Source: Nectonema munidae (Eukaryota; Nematomorpha; Nectonematoida; Nectonematidae). From it: a DNA stretch of 64,000 nucleotides. Position 1 is the stretch's first letter; each line of letters opens with the position of its first letter. Location of the stretch: positions 682,001-746,000 of the forward strand of contig JAUIRK010000964.1 of assembly GCA_030549495.1 (NCBI GenBank). Direction: 5' to 3'. Below are positions 10,991-22,033 of the stretch, piece after piece. The position numbers and the translations under genes are program-made. Under the pieces are notes generated by a model, which was given only the letters and a program-made list of their open reading frames with translations, had not been told where the DNA came from and did not search any database.

Positions 10991-11100
10991 CCGTTACAAT
11001 TGTGGTATCACAGCAAGCAAGACATTTTGCCGCCACTATTCACTAAAAAATATTGCAGCCCCATTCTTTATTAAAGATCCTATTTTCTTCTTTCAAATTT
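10991..11100 (-). pseudogene. N-terminal part of the hAT transposase (BED finger), split by piggyBac
   Basis: The minus strand reads NLKEENRIFNKEWGCNIF, then after two stops KCLACCDTTIVTVKK, the first cysteine pair of a BED-type finger. It joins in frame across the TTAA to FNAQQHYALHKD at 7842. Similar N-termini (Cys-Leu-x-Cys followed by a KxxNxxxHYxxxH pattern) occur in GTF2IRD2-like hAT proteins. It is separated from the rest of its gene by 3.14 kb of piggyBac. Confidence 0.8.
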
Positions 11101-11406
11101 GTTGTCACTGTTACAAAAAATTATCATAAATTAAAGACAATCTATTTTGTGTCCTCATATGAGGACATTGGGAGAATACCGGTTAAATTAAAATTCATTG
11201 GGTTCAGAGAAAAATGCTTCCAATTTCTGGTAGTGACATCACTGAACACAATTAATATTCCTTTCTATATGTGTGTGATGTATATTATAAGTTTCAGGTG
11301 TATAATGATTTTAGACTTAAAAACTATTCAAGGTTTTTATAAAAAATAATATTTATATCAAAGGCCGCACTTGATGGCCCGGAAGGCCGCAGTTTCCCCA
11401 CCCCTG

Positions 11407-12050
11407 ATCTAGTCTCATCACAGTTCAATATATCATTAAGTGAGTAGTTTTTGATAGTATCAGGGATTTTGATTTTGGTAACCGTGTCTGTATCTACGCT
11501 GTTATTTTCTCAATAGACTCGTTATGCATTGGCAGCATAACGGGTGCGGCATATGTCCAACCATCGATTTGATGATTTGAATTCGCGTTTTTTGAGTTTT
11601 GCTGCAAACAAGTCTTTTTTTAATAATTGCTCCAGATATAGGTATTTTGCAAGAGCAGTGCTAAACTACTTCCATACTATATTATTTTTATCAAGAAATT
11701 TACAGTTTGTATTAAATTTGCGTTCGGTTTTATGAGGGACATGTTTAAAGAAGTTTTACTGTATTCACGAACGTTTTTTTCAGCAGTTTTTCCGTTATTA
11801 TTTTATTTGAATTAATTATATTTGATCCATTAACTATCAGAATAATCTAACGATATCTAATGTAAAAGGAAAAAAGGTGTATTAAAAAGCTTTATTTTTG
11901 TAAAGTTGACAATACAAGTTGGCATACAAGTATTTGAAATAAAATGAATTCAATTTTAAGATATTCCTCTTTTTGTATATTGAATTTTTATCGAAACTTT
12001 TGTGTTTGCCAAGTTACATTAATCTTAATGCCTTATTTTTTTTTTTACAG
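11407..12050 (+). promoter_or_regulatory. Upstream region of the kinesin gene, probably with a 5' untranslated exon
   Basis: A run of T followed by TTTACAG at 12037-12050, two bases before the kinesin ATG, looks like a splice acceptor. The transcript therefore probably starts in an upstream non-coding exon between the hAT end and here. I cannot place the exon, its donor or a core promoter. A 63-codon open frame at 11544-11735 has no domain signal. Confidence 0.4.
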
Positions 12051-12052
12051 AA

Positions 12053-15000
12053 ATGGAAAAATCTGTATTTCATTCTAAACTTCCTATTTGTTTGTTGGAA
12101 ACGGTAAGGAGATCTCCTAGGTTGAAGAATAGATACGATGTTAAAAACAAAGTAAAAAAGATTTCTCCTATAAAATTTTGCAGTGCTTTGAAGCCTCTAT
12201 CTTCTACAACATCCATGAAAAGGCCTTTCGAAAACATCGAAGCAACTCGAACTAATCTTCATACATTAACTCATAAAGCTAATTTAAGGAAATCTATTCA
12301 CAAAAGAAAGTCAATGGCGATTCAAACTTTGAATAATAAAAGGCTTCCACAACAAAATTGTAAAAGTTTAAATTTGCCGCCTAAAAAGAAAGAAAGTGTA
12401 CCTAGCTATTCTAAAAGTTCAAAAGAAAGTACTGCTGCCAACAAGGGAAAACCTTTTGGAGTTCTACCATTGAATTCTAGAAGCAACGAAAATAGTAAGG
12501 CTGTGGTGCCGAATGTCCAGGTTGCCAAGAATCAATATGTTAAAAGCAAAGTTGGGTCTTTCAATAAAACGTTAACAAGCAGAGCTCTGATTGAGAACCT
12601 AAAAAGTGAAAATGAAAAATTGAAAACTTTTGTTAGAGATTATTCTTCAAATAATACAGAGCTGGAAGCAAAGTTAGTTGATTATTACGTCTTGGAAGAA
12701 GAGCTTAAAATTTTAAAAGAAAGTAAGAAACAATTAGAGAAATTTGTTAAAGAGTTTAAGCAAAAAAATAGTGAATTGGAGAATGAAAATAGTGGATATA
12801 AGAGTGAAATTAGCCAATTCAAAATTAAAACGAAGAGTTTGGTTGAAAACAATGAAAGCATTAAAGCTCAAATGGATTTAATTAAAAGAAACCTTGAAGC
12901 CCTCACTCATGAGAATAATTTATTGTCAAGCACCAAAGAAAAATTTGGGAGGGATTTGGATTCTTCGAATAAGGAAATTGTTTTTTTGAAAAGTAAGTTG
13001 AATGATTTAAGTACTTTTTTCCATCGGTGGTGTGTATAAAACGACATTAATCCTCTTTTTTAGAGTTATGCGCAGACGAATTTTTCGTTAACAGTAAGTT
13101 CCCTTATCTCATTCTTTTAGGAAAACGTTTATTGAGAATGTAGCAGGTTCGCCATATCGAACCAATTTCTGTCCGTTTTATATGCATAACCACTGAGACA
13201 GTTGTCTGGGGTTTTACAAAATTTATGAAATTTTATAGACAATTAGCCCCCTCTAGTTTATATAATGAACACCCATATTTAGTCTCTAGGGCGTTCAATA
13301 TATAAATTCAAAACTTTTTGAAATAGGGATACATTTGGACATGTATACTTTTGCCTTGTTCAATGAACTGTTTAACTTGTTTAATTAAAAAGATTTGCAG
13401 TCGTTTTATACAAACTATCGCTATTTGGTAACCTACTAGCGTATACATTTAAATGTTTGCTACATTTTGTTCTTGACTCAGGTGAAATTGAAGATTTAAA
13501 CGTCAAAACGCTAAAATCTGAAAGTGAAAAAAGGCAATTGAGGAATAGAATGTTGGAGCTGCAAGGTAACATACGGGTCTTCTGTCGTGTAAGACCAATT
13601 CTTAAAAGTGAAAATAATGAGGAGACCTGTGTAGAAGTCAAGCAAAGCAAGGATAATATCGAGATTATTGAAATTATGAAAGATCCTATCAAAAATCAGA
13701 AGTAAGTTGATTTTCATCACTCAACCATTTTATACTTCTTTGTTTTTCCAGTCATCAGTTTTCTTTTGACAAAATCTTTTTTCAACTGGCAAGCCAGAAT
13801 GAAGTCTTTCATGAAGTTTCGCAATTAATCCAATCAGCTATTGAAGGATACCCTGTTTGTATTTTTGCTTATGGTCCAACGGGGAGTGGCAAGACGTATA
13901 CCATGCAAGGAACTCATGAAGACTTTGGTATAATACCACGATCTATATATCAAATTTTTGATAATGTGGCGTCGCTGACCAAGGAAAAATGGAACTTCTC
14001 CCTATCTTGCTACTTCATTGAAATTTATAATGAAAAAATCAAAGACCTTTTAGCTGAAAATAATGATCATGCTTCTAAACATGAAATAAAAAATATTGAT
14101 GGTGAGTTTTTTATAATATTATAAGTAATATGAAGTGTAAAACTCCTAAGAAAACTTATTTTTGTTGTATACATTCAGTCACTATCATGTTTTTAATCTA
14201 TTTTATTATACATTAATTTTTATTCTATTTTGTTTTAGGTGAATTTGTTGTTACTAATCTCAATGTTAAGAAGATAAATAACAAAAATGAAATTAAGAAT
14301 TTGTTGAAAAAAGCTGAAGAAAATAGATTTGTGGCTGAAACGAAGAGAAATGAATATTCTTCTAGAAGTCATAGCGTCTTTTCTCTAAAAATACACTCCA
14401 AAAATAGAATCGATGGTGTGAGTAACTTTTTCATACTTATACGTGAATTTAACCTGATACAAAAAGTTACCCACCTATCAATTGTCTCATATTCATAGTT
14501 GTCAGAGGGAGACACCTCCTTTTGCGAATATCTACAATCCTAAGATTTTTAATCACTCATTTCAATACGTCATATTTATTAATTATATTTTTCGTTTTTA
14601 TCTATTCGAGGACCATACTTTTTAGGACTAATTTTTTTCAATGGAATTTTTAACATTTAATAGAATTTTTTATTTCTCATTACATCGGTGTCAAACTGGT
14701 CCTCAAAGGGTTATTAAAGTGATATTTGTGTACAATGGTAACGATAAATTACACACATAATGATGGACTCTCATAGGTCATTCGCTAACTCGTTTTTCAA
14801 AATTATATCAGTAAAACTACACTCACATTTTAACGACATTGCCCTGACCTTTTTTAATTCATGTATTCAGACTGTCAGCAAAGGTTGTTTGAATTTGGTG
14901 GATTTGGCAGGCTCGGAGAGAGTTAAAGAGTCTGGATCAACTGGCGATCGGTTGGTAGAAGCAAAGCATATTAACTCAAGTCTTGCAGACTTGGGCAATG

Positions 15001-15512
15001 TGATAATTGGTCTTTCTAAAAAAGACAAACACATTCCCTACCGGTATACTTTTTATTTCTCTTTTTAAATAAATTTTCGCATTTGAAAGTAGCACTTAGA
15101 AATGTATCTATAAAAATGATAAGTCTTTTACTTTAAATAGAACCAAAAGTTGTGTTCAATACTTTTCATAATGCCTCGATTTAATGCAACAAGACGCACT
15201 ATTTTATTTCTAATTTTAAATTTGTTTGTGCAAAATTATTCATTTTAATCAACTTTTTCTTCGTGGTCTTATGTTGTCAAATCCTTGTGCAGCAAATTCT
15301 TAATGCTTTTTTTATTTTATAGGAACTCTAAACTAACATATTTATTGCAAAATTCTCTTGGCGGAAACAGTAAGACCTTGATGTTCGTCAATGTTTCACC
15401 TGGAGTGTCTCAAATAAGTGAAACAATGTGTTCCTTGAGATTTGCTTCTAGAGTTAACAGCTGTAATATTGGAGTTGCAAGAAAAGTTAAAGGGTCTTTT
15501 CAAGGCTCATAA
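12053..15512 (+). CDS. KIFC1: Kinesin-14 C-terminal motor protein (KIFC1/Ncd type), six coding exons
   Basis: Exons: 12053-13010, 13482-13701, 13752-14101, 14239-14417, 14871-15043, 15323-15512. All have GT/AG borders and phases that keep one frame, giving 689 residues, close to KIFC1 and Ncd. Residues 1 to about 180 are a basic, Ser/Lys-rich tail, the likely second microtubule-binding site. About 183-346 is coiled coil for dimerisation. The neck-motor junction is [11 protein letters not shown] (from 348), the P-loop [13 protein letters not shown] (434-441 core), switch [12 protein letters not shown] (from 547), switch II DLAGSER (580-586), and the microtubule-binding stretch includes [15 protein letters not shown]. 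The motor lies at the C-terminus, so it should be a minus-end-directed spindle motor that bundles and slides microtubules. The second P-loop residue is Pro where this family normally has Gln; Walker A is otherwise intact. No stop or frameshift seen. Confidence 0.93.
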
Positions 15513-15570
15513 TTTTTCATTACATTTTAGTTTTACTTCAAATATTTCTAAATCTAGTTTTACTAATTTA

Positions 15571-15576
15571 AATAAA
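15571..15576 (+). terminator. AATAAA polyadenylation signal of the kinesin gene
   Basis: AATAAA lies 59 bp after the kinesin stop codon, a normal distance. In such AT-rich sequence one match is weak evidence by itself; position is the main support. Confidence 0.55.
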
Positions 15577-15849
15577 ATTTTTAAATTTTATTTCATTTTT
15601 CAAAATATCCTTCTCTTATTCTCAGTTTTTTGATGTGGTCTTTTGGTTGAAAATTAAAAATATCACGTGACATTTTTAAGTTAATTTTTTCTATAATAAA
15701 TAATGATACTCATCTGATTTCATAACGGCGAATATTGTTCAAGAAGGTAAAAGCAAAAATTCAAAATGTTTTTCGTATTTTCTTAAATCAACCCTATTAG
15801 TGCTGGGCGTAAAACGTCCCCTCCCTTCACTAAAAAATTAATCGTACAA

Positions 15850-18245
15850 AATTGGCTGAATCATATCCCTTCAAATTTTGTGACTTTTCCTAAAATCGCT
15901 AGCTGCATCTTTTGAAACCATTTTCATGGTAGTTGAATGACCCTTTCATGTTTTAAACTGTCAATCAAAAAAAATAAAAATTTTGACATTGTCTGTAGTT
16001 AACCTTATAAAGTATCTATATTATATACTACCTTGAAAATTTATAATTATATACAGTTTTGAACTCATAACACTTTATATATTTAATTTTTTCAATAATA
16101 ATGGTTACTTTTTAGAAAATATCAATTAAATTTTGATTAATCAGAAATATATCTAATAAAATATACCTTCAAATTTTACATAAAATATATGTTTTTATAG
16201 CAAATAGATCATGATTGTTTCATTTCTGGACGCAGTTTTCGCATTTGGAGGTTTTACTGCTAGTGTTAATCAAATTTGCAGTTGATGTCTGAAAACTATA
16301 TCCCAAAAAATTCTCTCTAATTTTACATGAAATATATGTTTTTATACCAATTCGCCATGATAATTTTATTTCTGAAATTAGTTTTTGTATTTAAAGGTTT
16401 TAAATGTTAGAAAGTGTCAATCAAATGATCTATTTACGTCTAATGTCTACAAAAAATATTTTTGAAATTTAAATAAAATATCTGTTTTTATGCCAAATGG
16501 AAGATGCCGGTTTCATTTTTGAACTCAAGTTTGGCATTTATTGTTTTAAAATATCAGATATGCGTTTATATCTGGAAGTGGCGATTTAATTAATAATGTA
16601 TGCCTGAAAATGAGTTCTGTAAAAAAATTTCAAAAATGGTTGTATATTGATAGTTTGGCAAAGCTTCGGAAGCATTTCCTATGCAGAGAAGCGTGCCAAC
16701 TATATAGTATATAAAGTTGGGAAATTTTAAACACTTGTAACTTTTCTTGGGGTCATTAAAAATAACCAAACTTGACATATGTGTTAAGAAAAAAAAGTTT
16801 TTGATTGTATCAAATTTTTATCACGTTTCATTGAATTTCGTTAAAATGATAAGACATTGAAATTAAAAAAAAAGTGACATAGTCTATGTTAGAGATGTCC
16901 AAGGTGTCAATCGTGAAAGGACTTCAGGTAGATGACGAGATGTTTTATGAAAATTTTATTTAAAAATTTCATAATGATTTAATTGAAGAACATTTTCGAC
17001 TTTCTAATTACTGATCCGTTTTCGTCATGTAGCACAAGATGAACGAATATACTCTTTTTATTTTTCACACAAATATTTATCAATTAAATGAGCAAAATTT
17101 TAAATAAACTTGATTAAAATGATAACCTTTAAACCTAATTACTTCTCAAACTGAACGAAATTTAGCAAAAAGTAGATGAAAGAAAATTAATATCTATGAA
17201 ATATTGTAAACAATTTCAATGATATTTGAGTATTTATCAGGTATTAATAATTTTAAAAATAATCAAATAAATTTAAAGAAGTTATTTGTAGTGATATTTA
17301 ATAAGAATCGTTAAATAAATTTTTTTAAAAAATTCTACTATTCCTGACATCGCAAATGTCTGCACGCCGGTAAATTATTTATTTGTTATTTTTTGATTTA
17401 TAAAATAAATCCTTAATCAGGTAAAAATAATTATATGGTGATAGATAAGTTTTTAATGAAAAAAACAGTTTAAGTTTTCAAATGAAAAGTTTCGCTGTTT
17501 TTTAACCTTATTTTTTAGATTCTTTAACAAATAGTATTATTATTTCAAAAAGTTCTAAACGAAATTGTTTTAAGATTTAAAGGTTTCGGTGTAGACAAAG
17601 TTTTAATGAATCAATCCAAAAAACTCTTTTTTTCCTAAAAGAGGTAATTTGGAAAAACATTTTTCAAAAGTTCATAAAAATATCAGGAGGATTTTCCAAT
17701 TAACTCGCTTTTGAGAAAAACAAAAATAGAGTCTCTCAAAGCAGAGTTCAATGAACAACAAAATATTTTTGCTAGGCACAAAAATAGTTCAAAATCCTAC
17801 TTGCTTTTTTCAAAGTAGCTCAAGTTTTGAACCCTGTCAGTCAACTAAAACTTCTCTTGTACAAAATTGGCTACATCTTTTGCTACCATACTTCGTGACA
17901 TTTCCTAAAATTGATAGCTGCATCTTTTGATACCATTTTCATGGCAGTTGAATGACCTTTTAATGCCTAAATCTGTCAGTCAAAATCAAAAGTTAAACTT
18001 TTTCAGCAAAATTCTAACAGTATCTCTAGTTAAGCTTATAAACTTTGGTTCTATATTATATACTCGTTTGAAAATTTATAAATATATACAGTTTTGAACA
18101 CATAACACTTTATAGTTTAAATTTTTTCAAAATCATGGTTACTTTTTTGGAAATGTCAATCAAAATTTTGAAGGATGAGAAATATATCTAATAAAATATA
18201 CCTTCAAATTTTACATGAAATATATTTTTTATATCAAATCGGGCA
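15850..18245. repeat. Diverged direct duplication of about 380 bp (15850-16220 and 17860-18245)
   Basis: Shared phrases in the same order include ACAAAATTGGCT, GCTGCATCTTTTGA, CCATTTTCATGG, AGTTGAATGACC, ATATACAGTTTTGAAC and AAATATATCTAATAAAATAT. They are offset by about 2.01 kb. Both copies end in a stretch with the phrase TTTTACATGAAATATA that recurs downstream. The sequence between (16.2-17.85 kb) is AT-rich with no gene seen, though the phrase also recurs at about 16170, 16320 and 16470. Confidence 0.7.
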
Positions 18246-18990
18246 TGCTGATTTCATTTTTGGAATTTAGAAATTGAAAATACCCATAACTGTGTAACAA
18301 ACTTGCGGTTTACTTCTAAAATCTGTCTCTGAAAAGATTCATTCAAATTTAACATGGAATATACACATTATTATAACAAATTAACAATCGTAATTTTATT
18401 TATAAATTCTTTTTGCATTTAGAATTTGAAAATGCTAATCAATGTGAAAAAAATTTGCAGTTTATTTCTAAAATCTGTCTTCGAGAACATTCATTCTAAT
18501 TTTACAAGAAATATACATATCAAATCAACAATGCATATTTCATTTATAGATTGTTGCGGTTTATTTCTAAAATCTATCTTCGAGAACATTCATTTTAATT
18601 TTACATGAAATATACACAAACACATTTTCATATCAAATCAACAATGCCAATTTCATTTATAGATTGTTTTTGCATTTGGATTTCAAAATACTTATAAGTG
18701 TGAAACAAAATTGCGGTTTATTTCTAAAATCTATCTTCGAGAACATTCATTCAAATTTAACATGAAATAAACGCATTTTCATATCAAATCAACAATGTCA
18801 ATTTTATTTTTAGATTGTTTTTACATTTGGATTTAAAATTACCTATAAGTCTAAAATAAATTTGTGCTTCACTTCTAAGAATTGTTCCCAAAAACAAAAT
18901 TTGCGGTTTACATCTAAAATCTGACTACGTGAACATTCATTCAAATTTTACATGAAATACACACATTTTTGTAACAAATCCAATTGCGTG
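18200..18990. repeat. Irregular AT-rich tandem repeat, units about 100-195 bp, mostly near 150
   Basis: Repeated phrases are TTTATTTCTAAAATCT, CGAGAACATTCATT, ACATGAAATATACACA, TCATATCAAATCAACAATG and TTCATTTATAGATTG. They recur in order about five times between 18.2 and 18.99 kb, with one short unit near 18.5-18.6 kb. The only open frame (18426-18608) is a by-product of the repeat. Confidence 0.75.
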
Positions 18991-20844
18991 AATCAAATTT
19001 ACAAATCAGGTGTTTTACACATATGTACGCATTTTCAGGTAGGCTGAATCCAACATTGATGTTTATTTTTTATAAAAATTAATCATACCTGTCAAAAAAT
19101 GATTGACATGACGCTTCAACTGAAATAAAAGACTTCATGATTAAATAATTATACGTAGCTATATATGTAATTTATTTTGTCACAGAACAAATAGAATTAT
19201 AAGTATGCAAAACAAAATTGCATAAAAAGAAAATATAAGTGAAAATGATATAGAACTAAAAACGCTATTTTATACCGAATTCAATGAGGTGATTTTTTTT
19301 AATGAAATTAATTAATTACAAAACAAGGACTCTGTATAGGCATATTTTGATGCGCAAAAACTAAAAACAGATCAAAACTGACAAATGATCATTTGAATTC
19401 CTGCTTGAAAATAGCACTGACAACTCAAAATCCAAATATTGAAAAACTTGTTGAAAAAATGCAAATTCAGGTGTCTTCAAAAAATATTGATTTTTTTGTT
19501 TTTTTTCATGTCATAATTGTCATAAACAGCTTTTGCCTCCCTAAAACATTACTTGTTATAAATTGATGTATAAAAATAAGGATGCAATATGCCTTAAAAT
19601 ATTGAAAACATAACGAAATTCAAAAGTAATAACTATTTTAGATTAAAGTGATTTAGGGAGGCAAACGCGATTTTTCATTCTTCTATTTTTTTACTTTCTA
19701 TAGTTGTTTGCTGTTTATTTTATTCAACATATTTGATATAAAAATAACCGAATGAATTCTGGAGGAAGAAAGAGATCTTCGTTTTGTAAAATATCTAATG
19801 ATAAAAATTGTACTCGCATCTACCCAGCATGTCATTTTCTGGACATCCAAAAACACGTGAGTATTCTTGAAAAATGTAAATAGATCTCTCTTTTTAAAAA
19901 ATACTCTAAAAATATAACCTATTAACTATAATTTACAGCAAACGTCATTCCTGTATAACTCCATCTACGCTCGCTATATTATTCTTACTTTATGCAACAA
20001 CAAAAAAATGAGAGAGCAAAACAATAAAGAAGTTTGAAGATTAAGGAGGCTAGCGATAATTACTTTTTTTTTTAATATTTGATTTATTACTGAGAAATGG
20101 ACAACACTCCCACTCTCTATTATAGTTAGAAAGGAAGAAATGATGAACATCAAAAAATATCATGTTTTGAATTAGTCGATTCATCTGTGCCAGATTATGC
20201 ACGCTGGGCTAAAATGGATTAAGATATGGACATTTTTCTTTGACGTCAATGACGACATTGTGATTACTATATAATCAGAGAGTATACGCATTTTTAAGCC
20301 AAGAAACAAAGTAGGGGTTTTATTTTTTATACTTAAAAATGTGAAAATAGAGGCAGAAGTTATAACTTTTTTTAAAACTTTCCATTCACATGCAATCTTA
20401 GTAAATTTTTTAAAATATGATATAAACAGGATTAGAATGAATAGATTCCAGAAATTGATAGAATTCGTTCACTTCGCAAATAATCTGTCCAACAATTTTT
20501 AATTTTCAAAAAATTATTAGGCTAAGAGTATCTGACTTTTAGCAATTTGGGTGCGCTGATTCCGAATCTGCAAAGCGTTTTTCTCTATCGGGTCTCAATT
20601 TTTCGTAAATCGCATACTAATATTTTACATTTTTCATAAATTGAGGCTTTTTAGACCAAATACTATATATTGTTTAACTTAATTAATTAAAATGATTTTA
20701 AATGAAAATTTAAATGATTGTCTACCATATTTTATTAATATACAACTATATTCAGATTTGCAAAGAAAATATACCATTTTAACTATTTATTTTTATGTTA
20801 TTGCAAGAAAAGGCATAAACGAAACAAATACCGGTGAGCTGTCT
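18991..20844. other. AT-rich stretch, no gene; one small inverted repeat
   Basis: TTTGCCTCCCTAAA near 19532 is inverted as TTTAGGGAGGCAAA near 19650, about 135 bp end to end, a possible MITE. No protein-coding signal was seen elsewhere in the stretch. Confidence 0.5.
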
Positions 20845-21660
20845 TTAACTGTACTTAGGATTCTTCTTATGCTTGCTACCGGGCTCATCACGTTGTAGAC
20901 TCCAAATAAAGTCTGCCAACATAGCTGGGCTCCACTTTCCTTTGTAACGAGTTTCCATTGCGGCTATGTCTTGGTGAAATCGTTCACCGTGTTCATCATT
21001 TAGATCTGATGGATTTTCTGGAAAAAATGAAAGATGGGAGTGGAGAAAATGGATCTTTAGCGACATGTTACATCCCGATCTCTGATACGATTTGATCAAA
21101 TCAGCCACTAAAACTTCATAATCCGCAGACTTATGCTTTCCTAAAAAACGATTGCATACTCGCTTGAAGCTAACCCACACTGCTAGTTCCAGTTCAGCCA
21201 TATAGTATCATCAAAAGCGTCGTCAAGCATAAGTATTCTAATCTGTGGAGCAACAAATACACCTTCCTTTACTTTTACATCACTTAATTTGGGAAACTTT
21301 CCTCTCATATACTTAAAAGCAGGTTTATCGTTGTGTAGCGCTTTTACAAATCGCTTGATTAACCTAATTGAATATGCAATGGAGGGATAATGATTTTTTC
21401 TTTTTCCATGAATTGTTCTGGAATGACGTTGTGGGAGCTTGCTGTTCCGTCTCTGGGTTCCCATTCTGAACGTATGTCATTTTCTTTTTTAGCGCGGCTA
21501 TCCCATCTGCATAGGAAGCACATATATTTTGTGAAACCTAATTCAAGTCCACTCAAAATTACAGCCACTTTTAAATCAACAGATTTGCCATTTATGCTCT
21601 TTGTACTTTATCTTTTCTAGAATAAATGCCAAATCTTCGTAATTCTCCACTCTACCAAAG
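20845..21660 (-). pseudogene. Broken copy of an unnamed, widely scattered mobile-type gene family
   Basis: The minus strand gives, in order but in more than one frame: ENYEDLAFILEKIKYKEHKW; LGFTKYMCFLCRWDSRAKK; IIIPPLHIQLG; LIKRFVKALHNDKPAFKYMR; KFPKLSDVKVKEGVFVAPQI; WVSFKRVCNRFLGKHKSADY; CNMSLKIHFLHSHLSFFPEN; DEHGERFHQDIAAMETRYKG; KWSPAMLADFIWSLQRD. I recognise these phrases from multicopy uncharacterised proteins in arthropod and cnidarian genomes. I know of no assigned function or catalytic fold. Conserved features are a CFLC pair and several His (HSHL, EHGERFHQD), which could be metal ligands. The copy is broken in a few places. A 16-bp perfect palindrome TGCGACAATTGTCGCA lies just upstream at 21681-21696. 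Confidence 0.75.
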
Positions 21661-21823
21661 AAATTGAGTTTGGTGTTTTCTGCGACAATTGTCGCAGTGT
21701 CGCCTTGTTAAAATATAGAATATGTCGAATGATGTGTGTCGCTGAATAGCACGAAACAAAACATTATATGAATTGTCAATCATGTCAAATTGACATTGAT
21801 AATCTTGCTTATGGATGGAAGGC

Positions 21824-22031
21824 TGCTTAAACTTAGAGTTAGAGTCAGGTAAATTAGAAAAGTGCTCAAACTTTGAGTTAGAGTTAGGTATATTAGAAGA
21901 GTGCTCAAACTTAAAGTTAGAGTTAGGTATATTAGAAGAGTGCCTAAACTTAGAGTTAGAGTTGGGAAAATTGGACGCTGCTTATCTTTAGAGTTAGCAA
22001 AACTGAAAGAGTGCTTAATTTTAGAGTTAGA
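21824..22031. repeat. 39-bp minisatellite, about five copies
   Basis: The unit is like AACTTAGAGTTAGAGTTAGG followed by TATATTAGAAGAGTGCTCA, with a degenerate last copy. A 13-residue periodic frame on the minus strand (LTLTLSLSTLLIY) is a direct consequence of a period divisible by three. Confidence 0.85.
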
Positions 22032-22033
22032 AT

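Larger units (their letters stand above)
4475..11406 (-). mobile_element. hAT transposon, interrupted by a MULE and by a piggyBac
   Basis: The right end, read inward on the minus strand, is CAGGGGTGGGGAAACTGCGG. The left end reads CAGAGG at 4475-4480, cut there by the MULE, and resumes at 6407 as CAGAGGTGGGGAACC followed by a GGCCGCAC motif also found inside the right end. The flanking 8-mers GTCTAGTT (4467-4474) and ATCTAGTC (11407-11414) share TCTAGT and differ only by transitions at the outer positions, as expected for an aged hAT duplication of the nTCTAGAn type. Without the two insertions the element is about 1.86 kb. It encodes a GTF2IRD2-like BED-finger hAT transposase on the minus strand, now decayed. 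Confidence 0.85.

Noticed and set aside
13381-13720. Minus-strand open frames across kinesin exon 2
   Set aside because: They are shadows of the coding exon; the plus-strand exon has splice borders and the conserved [11 protein letters not shown] motif.
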